Positions 25,533 to 38,900 of a stretch of 64,000 bases of DNA are shown piece by piece. Position numbers and translations under genes: made by a program. The notes under the pieces were generated by a model, which searched no databases, had not been told where the DNA came from, and saw nothing but the letters and a program-made list of their open reading frames with translations. The stretch spans positions 13,757,708 through 13,821,707 of the forward strand of contig OX387609.1 of the NCBI GenBank assembly GCA_947568835.1. Direction: 5' to 3'. Each line of letters starts with the position of its first letter. Within the stretch, counting starts at the first letter, position 1. Source of the DNA: Protonemura montana (taxonomy: Eukaryota; Arthropoda; Insecta; Plecoptera; Nemouridae).

Positions 25533-25970
25533 CGTGTTGGAAACACCGGTCCTCGTGAGATCACCGAAGTTAAGCAACACTGCGCTGAGTCAGGTATTGG
25601 ATGGGTAACCATCATACACATGACCAGTTCTGTCCTGGAGAGAGGTTGGAGGGATGAAAGTTTAGCAACACTGCGCTGAGTCAGGTATTGGATGGGTGAC
25701 CATCATACACATGACCAGTTCTGTTCGGGAGAGAGGTTGAAGGGATGAAAGTTAGTACAGCAACTTCACTCGCCTTGCTTATCAACCTCTCGACAGCATG
25801 GATTTGTGGAGGAATCCTGTTCGCGTTGTACCGTCCTTCGGAAGGGACGTTAAGCCGGTGGTCTCCTTGGTGCTCTTCGACAGGAGAAGGCTACGTTACG
25901 GCACTGGGTTTCCCTGATTTCTTTCTAGACTTTTTGGGGCGGTCCGAAAATTTGGTGGGCGAGGCCTGAA
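25533..25970 (+). mobile_element. 5S rRNA-derived SINE
   Basis: The head matches the 5S rRNA internal promoter: GATCACCGAAGTTAAGCAAC and TATTGGATGGGTAACC. The 3' half of the head and the start of the body (about 90 bp from AGCAACACTGCG to GGATGAAAGTT) are duplicated in tandem at about 25574-25663 and 25664-25752. The body continues with CAACTTCACTCGCC, CAACCTCTCGACAG and CCGTCCTTCGGAAGGGACG. It is a SINE3-type element, not a functional 5S gene, because the 5S 3' end is missing. Confidence 0.75.
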
Positions 25971-26155
25971 AACCAACTTCTGACACAATTTAATGGTTAT
26001 CATTTAATTTTGGCTCAAAGATGTAAGTTTTGTAATGATTGTTCAAGTTGATTTTCAAAAAGTATCAATAAACGAGATTGTTTTGTTTACCACCAGCTGC
26101 CATTGGTGACGCCCATGGTTATGACTGCTATGTTCAAAATTCCGTGAAATTTTGT

Positions 26156-26580
26156 CGTGCGTGAGCGTGTAAGAGCGTGCGTGAACGTGAGTGTGCGTGA
26201 GTGTGCGTGAGTGTGCGTGAGTTTTTTTTCATAACGTTTCGTAACTTGTACCTGTTACTTTATCAAGGGTGAAAGCAGTCTTGAAAATTTTTCATAGCAA
26301 AAAAACCACAAGAAATTAAACAATTACCCAGTGTGCTTGAGCGTGCGTGAGCGTGAGTGAGCGTGCGTGAGCGTGAGTGAGTGTGCGTGAGTGTGCGTGA
26401 GCGTGCGTGCGTGAGCGTGCGTGCGTAAGCGTGCGTGAGCGTGCTTGAGCGTGCTTGAGCGTGCGTGAGCATGCGTGAGCGTGAGTGGGTGTGCGTGAGC
26501 GTGCGTGCGTGAGTGTGCGTGAGCGTGCGTGCGTGAGTGTGCGTGAGCATGCGTGAGTGAGCGTGCGTGAGCGTGAATGG
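26156..26580 (+). repeat. GTGAGCGTGC-type minisatellite
   Basis: Two blocks (26156-26222 and 26330-26580) of interleaved GTGAGC, GTGCGT and GTGAGT units, giving a His/Thr-rich long frame on the minus strand that is a repeat artefact. About 100 bp of unique AT-rich DNA separates the blocks. Confidence 0.8.
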
Positions 26581-26772
26581 CTTACAAACTGTGCGTGATT
26601 GTTCGTGACAAAAATATTTATTCACGAGTCGTGACAGGAAGTGAATGGAATTCGACTCACGCGACAACCACCAACACACAAAACTAAAGCTTATCTCACT
26701 GAGCACAGATTAGGTCCTCCTAAGATCATTTGGGATGAATGCTTGACTGAATCTTTTTAACTCTTTACTTCC

Positions 26773-27012
26773 CTAAAACAGAAAATGTTTCTTCCAGAGC
26801 TCCGGGATCAACTTGTCTAAAAAATCCCGAAGATACTTTCTTTGTCGCCATCCTCGTTCGATGCCCGATCGGCCTGATTCGTCGGTCGCTACGTACTTTG
26901 CTAGTATTAAGTGAAAATCGAAACGTGTCATGGGCCGAGTCAGTATTACCGCGTTTCTTGCTCCGTACTTTGGCTGTAATGTTTCGACCGCTGGTCGCAT
27001 TATTGCTGTCAC
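26773..27012 (-). CDS. Unidentified small ORF, 79 codons
   Basis: A higher-GC island inside AT-rich DNA encodes a basic, charged reading with RFDFHLILAKYVATDESG and LRDFLDKLIPELWKKH. I do not recognise it. There is no signal peptide and no clear splice partner. It could be a fragment of an old coding element or an exon; the low-repeat composition is the only reason to list it. Confidence 0.2.
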   Translation of the reverse strand: MTAIMRPAVETLQPKYGARNAVILTRPMTRFDFHLILAKYVATDESGRSGIERGWRQRKYLRDFLDKLIPELWKKHFLF

Positions 27013-27372
27013 GCCAAGAGCTGAATATCGATGAGTATCAACATAAAACTGAAGAAAATTAAACTTCTGTTTTGTTCTAACACATTTTAATACATTTATT
27101 TTGTTACACGTGTAAAAATCGTGTGTTTCTTTGTGCTTGTCGAGTCACCAAGTACCTACCGTAGGATTACATGAGAGAGGCTGACTTGGACTAGAAACAA
27201 AAATGACTTTAAACTTACTCGAGATAAAAACTCTAATAAAAAACAAGTTTAGCCAACAGGCTTGCTTTTATTTAATCTTTTACCTAATAATATTAGATGT
27301 TATAATAATATATAGTAATAATATGTTAAATGAGTTTAAATTAAGATTAAAAAGTTCCTCATTATGAACGTA
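27013..27372. other. AT-rich flank of the Helitron-like pair
   Basis: No feature recognised. Sequence at the left edge of the transposon block. Confidence 0.4.
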
Positions 27373-30300
27373 CTAGCAGTACCCGCTGCCTAACGGCACC
27401 TTACGATTTTGAGGGAGTGGGCATTTTGGTTTAAACGTGTCTCGAGTTTTCTTTGATGCCCTATTCAAAGCCTCTTTAAGGGCACCAAGGCCATGCAATA
27501 CCATACAATACCATAAAATGCCATAGAATACCAAAATAACCCATATAATACCAAACAAACCCATAAAATACAAAACAATATCATACAATACCAAAGAGTA
27601 CCTAGAATACCATACAATATTAAACAATACCATACAATACCATACAATACCATACAATACCATAGAATACCTAAAAATGCCAAACTAAATCATCAAATAC
27701 CATTCAATTCCTAACAACACCATAAAAAAACCTTATAAGACCATAGAAATCCATTGAAACTCATAAAATACCAGAGGATACCAAACAATACCATAAAATA
27801 ATAAAGAAACCCATAGGAACATAAAAGAATACCAAAAAATACTATCGAATACCTCCAAATCCCATAGAGTACCATCTTATAGCAAAGAAATCCATACAAT
27901 TTTATAGAATACCATCCAAAAACATTTAATACCATACACTTCCAAACAAAACCAAACAATTCCATACAATATCATAAAATACAAAAGAATACCATAGAAT
28001 ACCATAAAATACCATAGAATACCATAGCACTCCATAGAATACCATAGCATACCATAGAATACCATAGCATACCATAGAATACCAAAGCATACCATAGAAT
28101 ACCATAGAATACCATAGAATACCATAGCACTACATAGAATACCATAGCATACCATAGAATACCAAAGAATACCATAGCACTCCATAGAATACCATAGAAT
28201 ACCATAAAATACCATAGCATACCATAGAATACCAAAGCATACCATAGAATACCATAGAATACCATAGCACTCCATAGAATACCATAGCATACCAAAGAAT
28301 ACCATAGCACTCCATATAATACCATAGAATACCATAGAATACCATAGAATATCATAGAAAACCATATAATACCATATAATACCATAAAATATCATAGAAT
28401 ACCATAGAATACCATTAAATACCATAGAATACCATAGAATACCATTAAACTCCATGGAATACCATAGAATACCAAAGAATACCCTACAATACCATAGAAC
28501 ACCATAAAATACCATAGAAGACTATAGCATACCAAAGAATACCATAGAACACCATAAAATACCATAGAAGACTATAGCATACCAAAGAATACCATAGAAC
28601 TCCATACAATACCATAGAATACCATAGAATACCATAGAATATCATAGAATACCATAGCACTCCATAGAATACCATAGAATACCATAGAATACCAAAGAAT
28701 ACCATAGAATACCATAGAATACCATAAAATACCATAGAACACCATAGAATACTATAGAATACCATATAACTCCATAGAATACCATAGAATACCATAGAAT
28801 ACCAAACAATATCATAGAATACCATATAATACCAAAGAATACCATAGGAATCCATAGAATACCATAGAATACCATTAAAAACCATACAATATCATAGATA
28901 CCATAGAACTTAATAGAATACCATAGAATACCATAGAATACTATAGAATACCATCGAATACCATCGAATACCATAGAATATCATAGAATACCATACAATA
29001 CTTAACAATATCATAGAATACCAAACAATATCATAAAATACCATAGAACTCCATAGAATACCATATAATACCATAGACTACCATATAACACCATAAAGTA
29101 CTATACAATATGATACAATTCCATAGTAAACCATATTAAACTTAGATTGGGTATTTGGATTAGATTTGATAAAACTGCACTCTGTCATTAATGACGTTTT
29201 GAATTTAAATACCTGTTGAATAATCACGGCATTCTCGAAAATAAAATAAATATCCACGGCGTCCTGATTCGATGAAAGATATCTGTCAAATGTTTATCTC
29301 TGATCTGTCAATGTCACTCTAAATCTAGTTTTGGCAAAATTATCATTAAAAAACTAATCAAGTGCGTTTTGTTTGATTAAAAACCCTATTTAAAGTCTTA
29401 AAGACCTGCAAAGAAAGTTAGGATTGTTATTGATTTACTTAATTGTCACAAATATCATTGATGGCTTGGAATCAACTGTGTGATCTTGTCTAGGCTGGGG
29501 ATGGAGAAAAATCGTCGAATTTTAAGAAATTTCTTGTCTTTCGTATACTATTTACAATAAATATCTTTAAATATGTTTACAAAAGATTCCAATAGTTGTG
29601 TTAATAGATTGTTTAACTTTCCAAACCTTTTTGACGTGTAAATAACCTTCACAAGAATGCCACGGGCTTGTCAAGTGGCTATTTTTCATCTTGCTAGCCA
29701 AGACACCAACAATATTTTTGATACTTTACTATAATAATAATAATAATAATACACTTTAAATTACCGTGAAAAAGACTTAGCGGGATGTAAAACTGTATCT
29801 GAACAATATAAGCCAATTTCACACGTTTTTCCTTCAGTTCTGGAGATTTCGAAAATAATTTGACATTGACGTTGACTTTGACGTTGACTTTGACGTTTGA
29901 ATAGCCTAGATTTACTGCCGAAAAGATACTTTCACGATTTCGTACACCTTGCCGTGGTGTCAAAAAAGCAAACAATTGATGAAAGCTGTCAGTTTATTAG
30001 CAAAATTAATTCTTTTTGCACGTAAAACGATCGCAATTGAATGTGTTTTCGCTCAATTACATCAACAACTTTAATACGAATGCATGAAAAATCACCGTGG
30101 AGCTCCAGGCAAGAAAAACTCGAGTATTAAAAGAGTTATAAAATCGAGCTGCATCGCCTGGCTCTGAGATATCTTGCCGTCATATTTAGCAACTTTTCAC
30201 CATGAAAACGCTCTCAAATCGTCGTCAAAATGGCATCCAGCAATGGAGAGCAGAATTACGAACAAATATAACCCAATTGCACACGTTTTTGACCAAATTT

Positions 30301-30401
30301 CGCAATTTCTATCACCATTTCAGCTAACGTCACATACATCCCAGCCAGATACAAACTAAAAAGTTGAACATCGCTAAAATAAGGCTTTTATATAAGGTTA
30401 A
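27373..30401 (-). mobile_element. Helitron-like non-autonomous unit 1
   Basis: Read on the minus strand it ends TGCCGTTAGGCA (4-bp hairpin), GCGGGTACTG, then CTAG followed by T, as Helitron 3' ends do. The other end is TTAACCTTATATAAAAGCC, shared with units ending at 33684 and 46193. Inside are a 10-bp satellite (27492-29138) and about 1.25 kb of non-coding AT-rich body shared with unit 2. No protein-coding capacity. A head-to-tail junction with unit 2 lies at 30401/30402. Confidence 0.65.
27492..29138 (-). repeat. 10-bp satellite (ATTCTATGGT), array 1
   Basis: About 165 imperfect copies of ATTCTATGGT (minus strand). Variants such as GTGCTATGG and GTTCTATGG recur at intervals, suggesting higher-order expansion. 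Long Tyr/Trp/Met/Phe-rich frames on the minus strand are artefacts. Confidence 0.9.
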
Positions 30402-33400
30402 CTAGCAGTACCCGCTGCCTAACGGCTGCAGTTGATGTCGAGGGTGTGGGCATTTTGGTTTAAACTGTCCACATTATAAACAATCCATAACATCGACAAC
30501 TTTCTCGAGTTTTCTTTGATGCCCTATCCAAATTCTCTAAAAAGGACCACAGCTAAAAGGACCATGCAATACCATACAATACCATAGAATATCATATAAT
30601 ACCATAGAAAACCATACAATATCATAGAATACCAAAGTACTCCATAGAATACCATAGAATACCATAGAATATCATAGAGTACCATATAATACCAAACATG
30701 ATCATAGAATACCATATAACTCCATAGAATACCATAGAATACCATAGAATATCATAGAATACCAAAAAATATCATAGAATACCATAGAACTCCATAGAAT
30801 ACCATAGAATACCATAGAACACCATAGAATTCCATAGTATACCATTGAAAACCATACCATACAATACCATAAATATCATAGAATACCAAAGAATACCATA
30901 TAATATAATATAATTCCATAGAATACCATAGAATACCAAAGACTTCCATAGAACACCATAGAATACCATAGAACACCATAGAATACTAAAGAATACCATA
31001 GAATTCCATAGAATACCATAGAACACCATAGAATGAAATAGAACACCATTAAATACCATAAAATACCATAGAATACCATAAAACACCATAGAATACAATA
31101 AAATACCATAGAATACCAAAGAACACTATAGAATACCACAGAATACCATAGAATACCAAAGAATACCATAGAATACCATAGAATACCATAGAATACCATA
31201 GAATACCAAAGAACACCATAGAATATCATAGAACACCATAAAATACCATAGAATACCATAGAACTCCATAGAATACCATAGAATACCATAGAATACCAAA
31301 GAATACCAAAGAACTCCAAAGAATACCATAGAATACCATAGAACTCCATAGAATACTATAGAATACCATAGAATACCAAAGAATACCAAAGAACTCCATA
31401 GAATACCATAGAATACCAAAGAACACCATAGAATACCAAAGAACTCCATAGAATACCATAGAATACCATAGAATACCATAGAATACCAAAGAATACCATA
31501 GAATACCATGGCTTACCATGGCTTACCATAGAGTACCATAGAACACCATAGAATATCATAGAACACCATAGAATACCAAAGAATACCATAAAACACCATA
31601 GAATACCATAGAATACCATATAATACCATGGAATACTATTGGATACCATAGAATACCATAGAATAACATAGAATACAATATAATTCCATAGAATACCATA
31701 CAACACCATAGAATACCAAAGAACACCATAGAATACTTAAGAATACCATAGAATACCATAGAATACTATAAAATACCATTGAATAACATAGAACTCCATA
31801 GAATACCATAGAACTCCATTTAAAACCAAATAATACCATAGAATATCATAGAATATCATAAAATACCATAAAATACCATAGAACTCCATAGAATACCATA
31901 GAATACCATAGAATACCAAAGAATACCATAGAACACCAAAGCATACCATAGAACACCATAGAATACCATTGAATACCATAAAATACCATAGAATACCATT
32001 AAACACCATAGAATACCATAGAATACCATAGAACTCCATAGAATACCATAGAATACCATAGAATACCATACAATATCATAGAATACCACAGAACTCCATA
32101 GAATATCATTGAATACCATAGAATTCCAAAGATTACCAAAGAACACCATAGAATACCATAGAACACAATAGAATACCATAGAATACCATAGAATACCATA
32201 GAATTTCATAGAATACCATAGAACACCATAGAATACCATAGAACTCCATAGATTACCATAGAATACCATAGATTACCATAGAATATTATAGAATACCATG
32301 TAACTCCATAGAATAACATAGAATACCATAGAATAACATAGAATACATAGACTACCATGTTACACCATAAAGTACTATACAATATTATACAATTCCATAG
32401 AAAACCATATTAAACTTAGATTGCGTATTTGGATTAGATTTGATAAAACTGCACTCTGTCATTAATGACGTTTTGAATTTAAATACCTGTTGAATGATCA
32501 CGGCATTCTCGAAAATAAAATAAATATCCACGGCGTCCTGATTCGATGAAAGATATCTGTCAAATGTTTATCTTTGATCTGTCAATGTCACTCTTAATCT
32601 AGTTTTGGCAAAATTATCATTAAAAAACTAATCAAGTGTGTTTTGTTTGTTTAAAAACCCTATTTAATGTCTTAAAGACCTGCAAAGAAAGTTAGGATTG
32701 TTATTGATTTACTTATTTGTCACAAATATCATTGATGGCTTGGAATCAACCGTGTGATCTTGTCTAGGCTGGGGATGGAGAAAAATTGTCGTATTTTAAG
32801 AAATTTCTTGTCTTTCGTATACTATTTACAGTAAATATCTTTAAATATGTTTACAAAAGATTCCAATAGTTGTGTTAATAGATTGTTTAACTTTCCAAAC
32901 CTTTTTGACGTGTAAATAACCTCCACAAGAATGCCACGGGCTTGTCAAGTGGCTATTTTTCATCTTGCTAGCCAAGACACTAACAATATTTTTGATACTT
33001 TACTATAATAATAATAATGCACTTTAAAATCACCGTGAAAAAGACGTAGCGGGATTAAATTCTGAATAAAGAACCAATATAAGCCAATTTAACACGTTTT
33101 CCCTTCAGTTCTGGAGATTTTGAAAAGAATTTGACATTGACGTTGACTTTGACGTTGACTTTGACGTTTGAATTTGACGTTTAAATATCCTAGGTTCACT
33201 GCCGAAAAGATACATTATGATTTCGTACACCTTGCCGTGGTGTCAAAAAAGCAAACAATTGATCAAAGCTGTCAGTTTATTAGCAAAATTAATTCTTTTT
33301 GCACGTAAAACGATCGCAATTGAATGTGTTTTCGCTCAATTACATCAACAACTTTAATACGAATGCATGAAAAATCACCGTGGAGCTCTAGGCAAGAAAA

Positions 33401-33684
33401 ACTCGAGTATTAAAAGAGTTATAAAATCGAGCTGCATCGCCTGGCTCTGAGATATCTTGCCGTCATATTTAGCAACTTTTCACCATGAAAACGCTCTCAA
33501 ATCGCCGTCAAAATGTCATCCAGCAATGGAGAGCAGAATTACGAACAAATATAACCCAATTGCACACGTTTTTGACCAAATTTCGCAATTTCTATCACCA
33601 TTTCAGCTAACGTCACATACATCCCAGCCAGATACAAACTAAAAAGTTGAACATCGCTAAATTAAGGCTTTTATATAAGGTTAA
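30402..33684 (-). mobile_element. Helitron-like non-autonomous unit 2
   Basis: Second head-to-tail copy, with the same CTAG end at 30402-30405 and the same opposite end at 33684. The body is about 95 percent like unit 1 by eye, with small indels. Its satellite (30561-32414) is longer and differently arranged. A further CTAG end follows at 33685-33688, so the junction TATATAAGGTTAACTAGCAG occurs twice. Confidence 0.65.
30561..32414 (-). repeat. 10-bp satellite (ATTCTATGGT), array 2
   Basis: About 185 copies of the array-1 unit within Helitron-like unit 2. Flanks are the same as for array 1, so the array is an internal part of the element, not a separate locus. Confidence 0.9.
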
Positions 33685-34851
33685 CTAGCAGTACCCGATG
33701 CCTAACGGCACCTGTTGTTCTTATCCCTAGTGGTTTTATTTTAGTATTAGTATTGTCTTTGAACTTTGATTAACAATGACAAATAGCTCACTACTATTTT
33801 TCTAGTACCCTATGCCCATAGGGCATGTGCCGATAGGATAAGTCGTGACAAAAATATATGGGCCTAAGCCAAAATCTAGTCCCTAAGCCCTGGGACCGAA
33901 CTGAGACTTAACACTTAATGTAGCCTCTACGCATACATTTAAGAAACTTTTATGGGACAACAAAATAAAGTACTGAAAAAATGGCAAGAAAACAAAGTAT
34001 TGTGCCCTTACGACTTGATATACCATACTATGCCTGATTTCCGCCAGTACTTTCAACGATGATGGCTAACCAGCAGCATTGCTTATAAGGACACAACCAT
34101 TTGGTGTGCTTTTTGGACAGAAAGGAATCATTACAAATATTTTTGGTTTGGTTTCAGTGACGAAGGTTTTTTTTTGAAGATTAAACACACAAAAAATGTA
34201 CCTATTCATTACTGTAATTTTTATTTGCCAATATTATGATCATTTTTACAAATATAAGAAATATTCACATGTTTACGACGATTTGCGTTGAAAACTTTGA
34301 CAATTTGAAAGCAACAGTCAATGCAGACCAGCCATGTCGCAGTATCGCCACTGTTCATTCGTTATTGAAAGTAATCTCCGCAATGGTGCCATGAAGAAGT
34401 TCCTTCTCCACGATTGGCAGGGGGAGGGGGGGTCTAAAACAAAATAAAAATAGACGGCAAGAGAGAGGCACCATTCTTGGAGAAATGAAAAGTTTCTAAT
34501 TGTATTCAAGCTGTTAAGTGAGAGAATTTTAAAAATAATTGTTATGCCGGGGCCCCCATCCCGCCCCGGCAGCATGGCGATCGTCGCACACTACATCGCC
34601 TCTGCCTTACACTATCAAAGATTGTGCAGCCCGTTGCAAGCAACAGGAATCTCTGATGTGCGGACATGCAAGGATTCATGCAAGGATCAACTGTGTCGGA
34701 TAGGTAGGATGCATTGTTCAGTTTTTAGACTGGTGCAATGCTATCATGCTTGGTGGTTAGTTGGTTTGACATTCCAAGATAGAATCAAGAAAAGAGAAAC
34801 ATGCAGTAAAAAGACCGACACGAAAGTAAGATTGTGACCTTAAAAAAATTG
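33685..34851. other. Region 3' of the Helitron gene, possible element ends
   Basis: No gene is supported. A third CTAG-type end (33685, hairpin TGCCGTTAGGCA read on the minus strand) and a second one at 33812 (hairpin CCCTATG/CATAGGG read on the minus strand, then TACTAG) are candidates for the 3' terminus of the Helitron. Blocks at 33810-34020 recur near 42300-42500. Confidence 0.4.
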
Positions 34852-35575
34852 CAAACATGCAGATAGAAAACAGCAGGTTGCATAACTATTAACTACTTAC
34901 TTACCAACTACTACTACTTACTACTTAGTAACTACTTTACTAAATCTATGATATTTTTTTTGTTTTTTTGTTTTTTTGAACATGCATGACATGCAGATGG
35001 AAAACAGCAGGTTGCATAACTATTAACTACTTACTAACCAACTACTACTACTACTTACTACTAAGTAACTACTTTACTAAATCTATGGTATTTTTTTTTG
35101 TTTTTTTGTTTTTTTGAACATGCATGACATGCAGATGGAAAACAACAGGTTGCATAACTATTAACTACTTACTAACCAACTACTACTACTTACTACTTAG
35201 TAACTACTTTACTAAATCTATGATATTTTTTTTTGTTTTTTTGTTTTTTTGAACATGCATGACATGCAGATGGAAAACAGCAGGTTGCATAACTATTAAC
35301 TACTTACTAACCAACTACTACTTATTACTACTTAGTAACTACTTTACTAAATCTATGGTATTTTTTTTTGTTTTTTTGTTTTTTTGAACATGCATGACAT
35401 GCAGATGGAAAACAGCAGGTTGCATAACTATAAACTACTTGCTTACCAACTACTACTACTTACTACTTAGTAACTACTTTACTAAATCTACGATATGTTT
35501 TTTTATTTATTTATTTTTTTTTTTGGAACATGCATGACATGCAAATGGAAAACAGCAGGCTGCATTTCTAATACT
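34852..35575 (+). repeat. Minisatellite, about 134-138 bp unit
   Basis: About 5.4 copies, each starting AACATGCATGACATGCAGAT, then ACTAC-rich sequence and a T-rich tract. It lies about 330 bp beyond the stop of the Helitron ORF. Confidence 0.85.
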
Positions 35576-35907
35576 ATTAGTTAGAAGTAACTACTTTACT
35601 AAATGTATGTACAATATAATCTATCAATTAATGCACATGCATAATTGTCTAGCTTTGGGAGGAGCAGTTCCGTTAGAGTGTCCACATGCGAGCGCAATGG
35701 TCGTGAAGTTAAAGGGCTATGCGGCGTCCGGTGCTTTATACCTGCAGCAGAAAAGCGTGTCAGCATGGTGAAATATATAAGAATTGGGTTGCTACCTGCC
35801 GTGCTAGTCACGGTTCCTGGTCTGCCCTACCTAGCCTTACTGAATTTAAATTTATCTAGGAAATGTTACCGCTATTGCAAATGTAAGGGATAGAACAATG
35901 ATAGGAT

Positions 35908-38900
35908 TTAGGAGGAGGAGGAGGCGTCCATTGGAACTTCTTCATCCGCATCCGAAACAGCGAGTTGACTAAGCGACTGCTCAAGGGCCTGCTGGTCAGC
36001 CTCTTGATAGCCACTACGCGAGGAAGGATCCGCTGCCTGGTGGTCCGGCGCATGAATCTCGAGCACCTCCTGGTACACGATGTTCTTGGTGAAGGTGGTG
36101 TTGCTCGAGACGATCAACTTGCCCTGCGCCTCGTTACCGGCGACTGCCACGAAGATTGAGTCCAAAGAGCGAGCCCGAGAAAGCGCCACGTATAGCTGAC
36201 CGTGTCCGAATACTGGTTTTTCTAAATGAATTCCCACCCTCTTTAAAGATTGACCTTGGGCTTTGTTGATGGTCATGGCGAATGCCAGACGGATCGGAAA
36301 CTGGCGCCTTGTCATCGTAAAGGGCATGCCAATGTCCGAGGGAGTTAAATTGACTCTACATAGGAAAGTGCGTCGTCCCGCACAGCGCCCTCCGATGATC
36401 CTGCAGTCGATCACGTGCTCGTGGAGTGCAACAACGCTGAGTCGAGTCCCATTGCATAGGCCGGCTCTCACGTCGACGTTCCTCATGAGCATCACGATTG
36501 CATGAACTTTCAGACGAAGCTTGTGCGGTGGCATCCCGGATGGCGTTAATGAATTTAGATATTCTACGGGATAATCGGTAGCCAAAACGTCGCCATCTTC
36601 GCCTTCACTGACATCGACAGTGTCGGCGCTGCAGTATTCGAACACGTCACCTTCGAGGCGCTCAAGAACGTTGTCATTGATGTTCAAAGACTCCACGTTC
36701 TTCGGGCAGAGGATGGCATGGTCTTGCATCACGGCCATCTCGGCAGCACTAATGCTCGTGCCGAAGACGGCGTCAATGACGCAGTCCACGACGCATTGGA
36801 CAGGTAATGCGATGGTGTCATCCGGGAGGTGGCAGTCATTCAAAATCTCGCCGTTTCCGACACGCAAGAGCCACTCGACGAACTCTACTTCGCCTGGGTT
36901 GGCGCGCATGTTCGCGCGCAGCTCGAGGGTGCGGAACAACGACCAAAGCGCGCCACGCTTAATGCATTGCTCGACAATGGTCGTTCGGTTGCCATTTCGA
37001 ACGACTGGGAGGCACTGCCTAAAATCCCCGCCGATAACGATCACCTTTCCGCCGAACGGTCGCTCATCGTTTGTCACGTCTCTTAGCGTCCGCTCGATCA
37101 CGTTCAGGGCCAGCAGAGGCGCCATGGGTCCTTCATCCAAGATGATGACCTTGGCCGCCCTCAGCGAAGCGCCCTCGGCGGAGTTGGGCTTCACGCCAGA
37201 CGTGCTGTTTTCCACAATCGGAACAGGCAATCGAAATCGCGAGTGGCAGGTCCTCCCTCCCTTCAGTAACGTCGCCGCAATGCCCGTCCACGCGACGGCC
37301 ACGGCTCGCTCGCCTCGGGCTCGCAGCGTGCTGATGAGGGTGTTGTATAGGAAGGTCTTCCCGCTGCCGCCCGGGCCGTCCAGGTAGAAGCACCTCTGCT
37401 CGGCGTTCGGGTCGTCGATTGCTGCCATCACCGCGTCGAATGCCACGCGCTGCCTGCCGTTGAGCTTCACCACGTTCTCCTCGGCCTCTTCCCTTTCGGC
37501 GGTCTGGTCGAACTGCTCGTCGACAGCAACGATGACTGGCACTCGAGGCGCCGGCAAACCGATTTCGGCGTTGGTCAGGCGGTGTAGGGCAAGGACGGAC
37601 TGGATGGAATTCAGGGCCAACTGTTCTGCCTCGATGGGGTCGTGTTCTCGGGCGAAATCTTCGCAGAAATCGCCCTTGAAACGCTCCCATAGAGACAGCG
37701 GGTCAAGAGGCTGACAGAACGCGCAAATGATAGCAAACAGCTGACGAAGTTCGTTTGGCATCTTTATAGCAACCGCCTCCTGCAGACATTTCTGCCACTC
37801 GTCGTCGTCCATGAGCAGGTTGCGTGCCACGGCAGCTTCCTTGAAGGTAGCGTAAACCCTACCCTGGAACGTGCGCACGTCCTCGAATGAGGTGGCGCCG
37901 GCGACGTGTAGCAAAAGGAGACGAAGATGGTATCGCTCGATCTGCCGGGGCGTCACGGAGTACATTCGGCTGATGATGGAGCCGGCACCTCGCTTTCGTG
38001 GCTTCCACGCTTTGCCCTCGAAACGGAAGTGGTACGGGATGTCGATGTACTTGTACTGCCGTGCCGCCGGGTTGCTACTATTCAGCGCAAACCATGCCGT
38101 CAGCGTAGTCAGCGCAGCCCTGCCGCGTTCTGCTGCGGCTTCCTCGTCTCCAGGACGGAACGTGACCATGTGGTCACCCTCGAGGTGGATCGCCAAACGG
38201 ATGATAGTGTGCGACTTTTCGTGCATTTCAAATCCGAAAATTCTCCACGCAGCCTCTTGGGGACTCACGTAGCGAGAGTCGATGAACTGTGAGACCTCGT
38301 CCCACACCAACTCTTGCTGGGCACCGTGCGCTGGACGTGGCTCATGATCGCCCTCCGCGGGGACAGAGACGCGGAGCTGGACCCTGGCACAGTCGTGACC
38401 TTTGTACACGTACTTGCACAGGTACTTGACCGTCTTCGCGGATCCACAGTGCTCGATGTTCAGGTGGCAGTCAAACTTGGAGCTTAAGTACTTGTTGTAA
38501 GGCACTACGTCTCGGTTGTCGACCACTCTTCCTGAGATGGTATGCGTCTGCCCGCTCTCTCGACGGCGATAGACGGTGAAACCCCCCTCGTTGACCACAG
38601 TCACATCTGTGAACGACTTGGGGAACTTCTTCTTACACTTTCCGTCCTCCATGCACACAGAGGACATGTTCCGAGCGCCGCACGGGCCGTGGATCATCGA
38701 CGACACGATGACCTTGTGCAGTCTCTCCTCGGTCACCGGATCGGGCAACTCGGCACAGATAAGTGCGTCTACCTCCTCGGGAGTGCGGATCTTGTCCTCG
38801 TCGCGAAGGATTACCAGGATGTGAGCGTGAGGGAGTCCACGTTTTTGGAACTCGATCACGTGGAAGTGAGCCATGGGAACGCCCAGCACGTGCCTCTTGG

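Noticed and set aside
25533-25640. A functional 5S rRNA gene
   Set aside because: Only the internal promoter half is conserved; the 3' part is replaced by a SINE body.
27373-32269. Many minus-strand ORFs of 65-212 codons rich in Tyr, Trp, Phe and Met
   Set aside because: Translations of the 10-bp ATTCTATGGT satellite.
34544-34837. A 97-codon plus-strand ORF in the Helitron 3' region
   Set aside because: No recognisable domain and the composition matches surrounding non-coding DNA.
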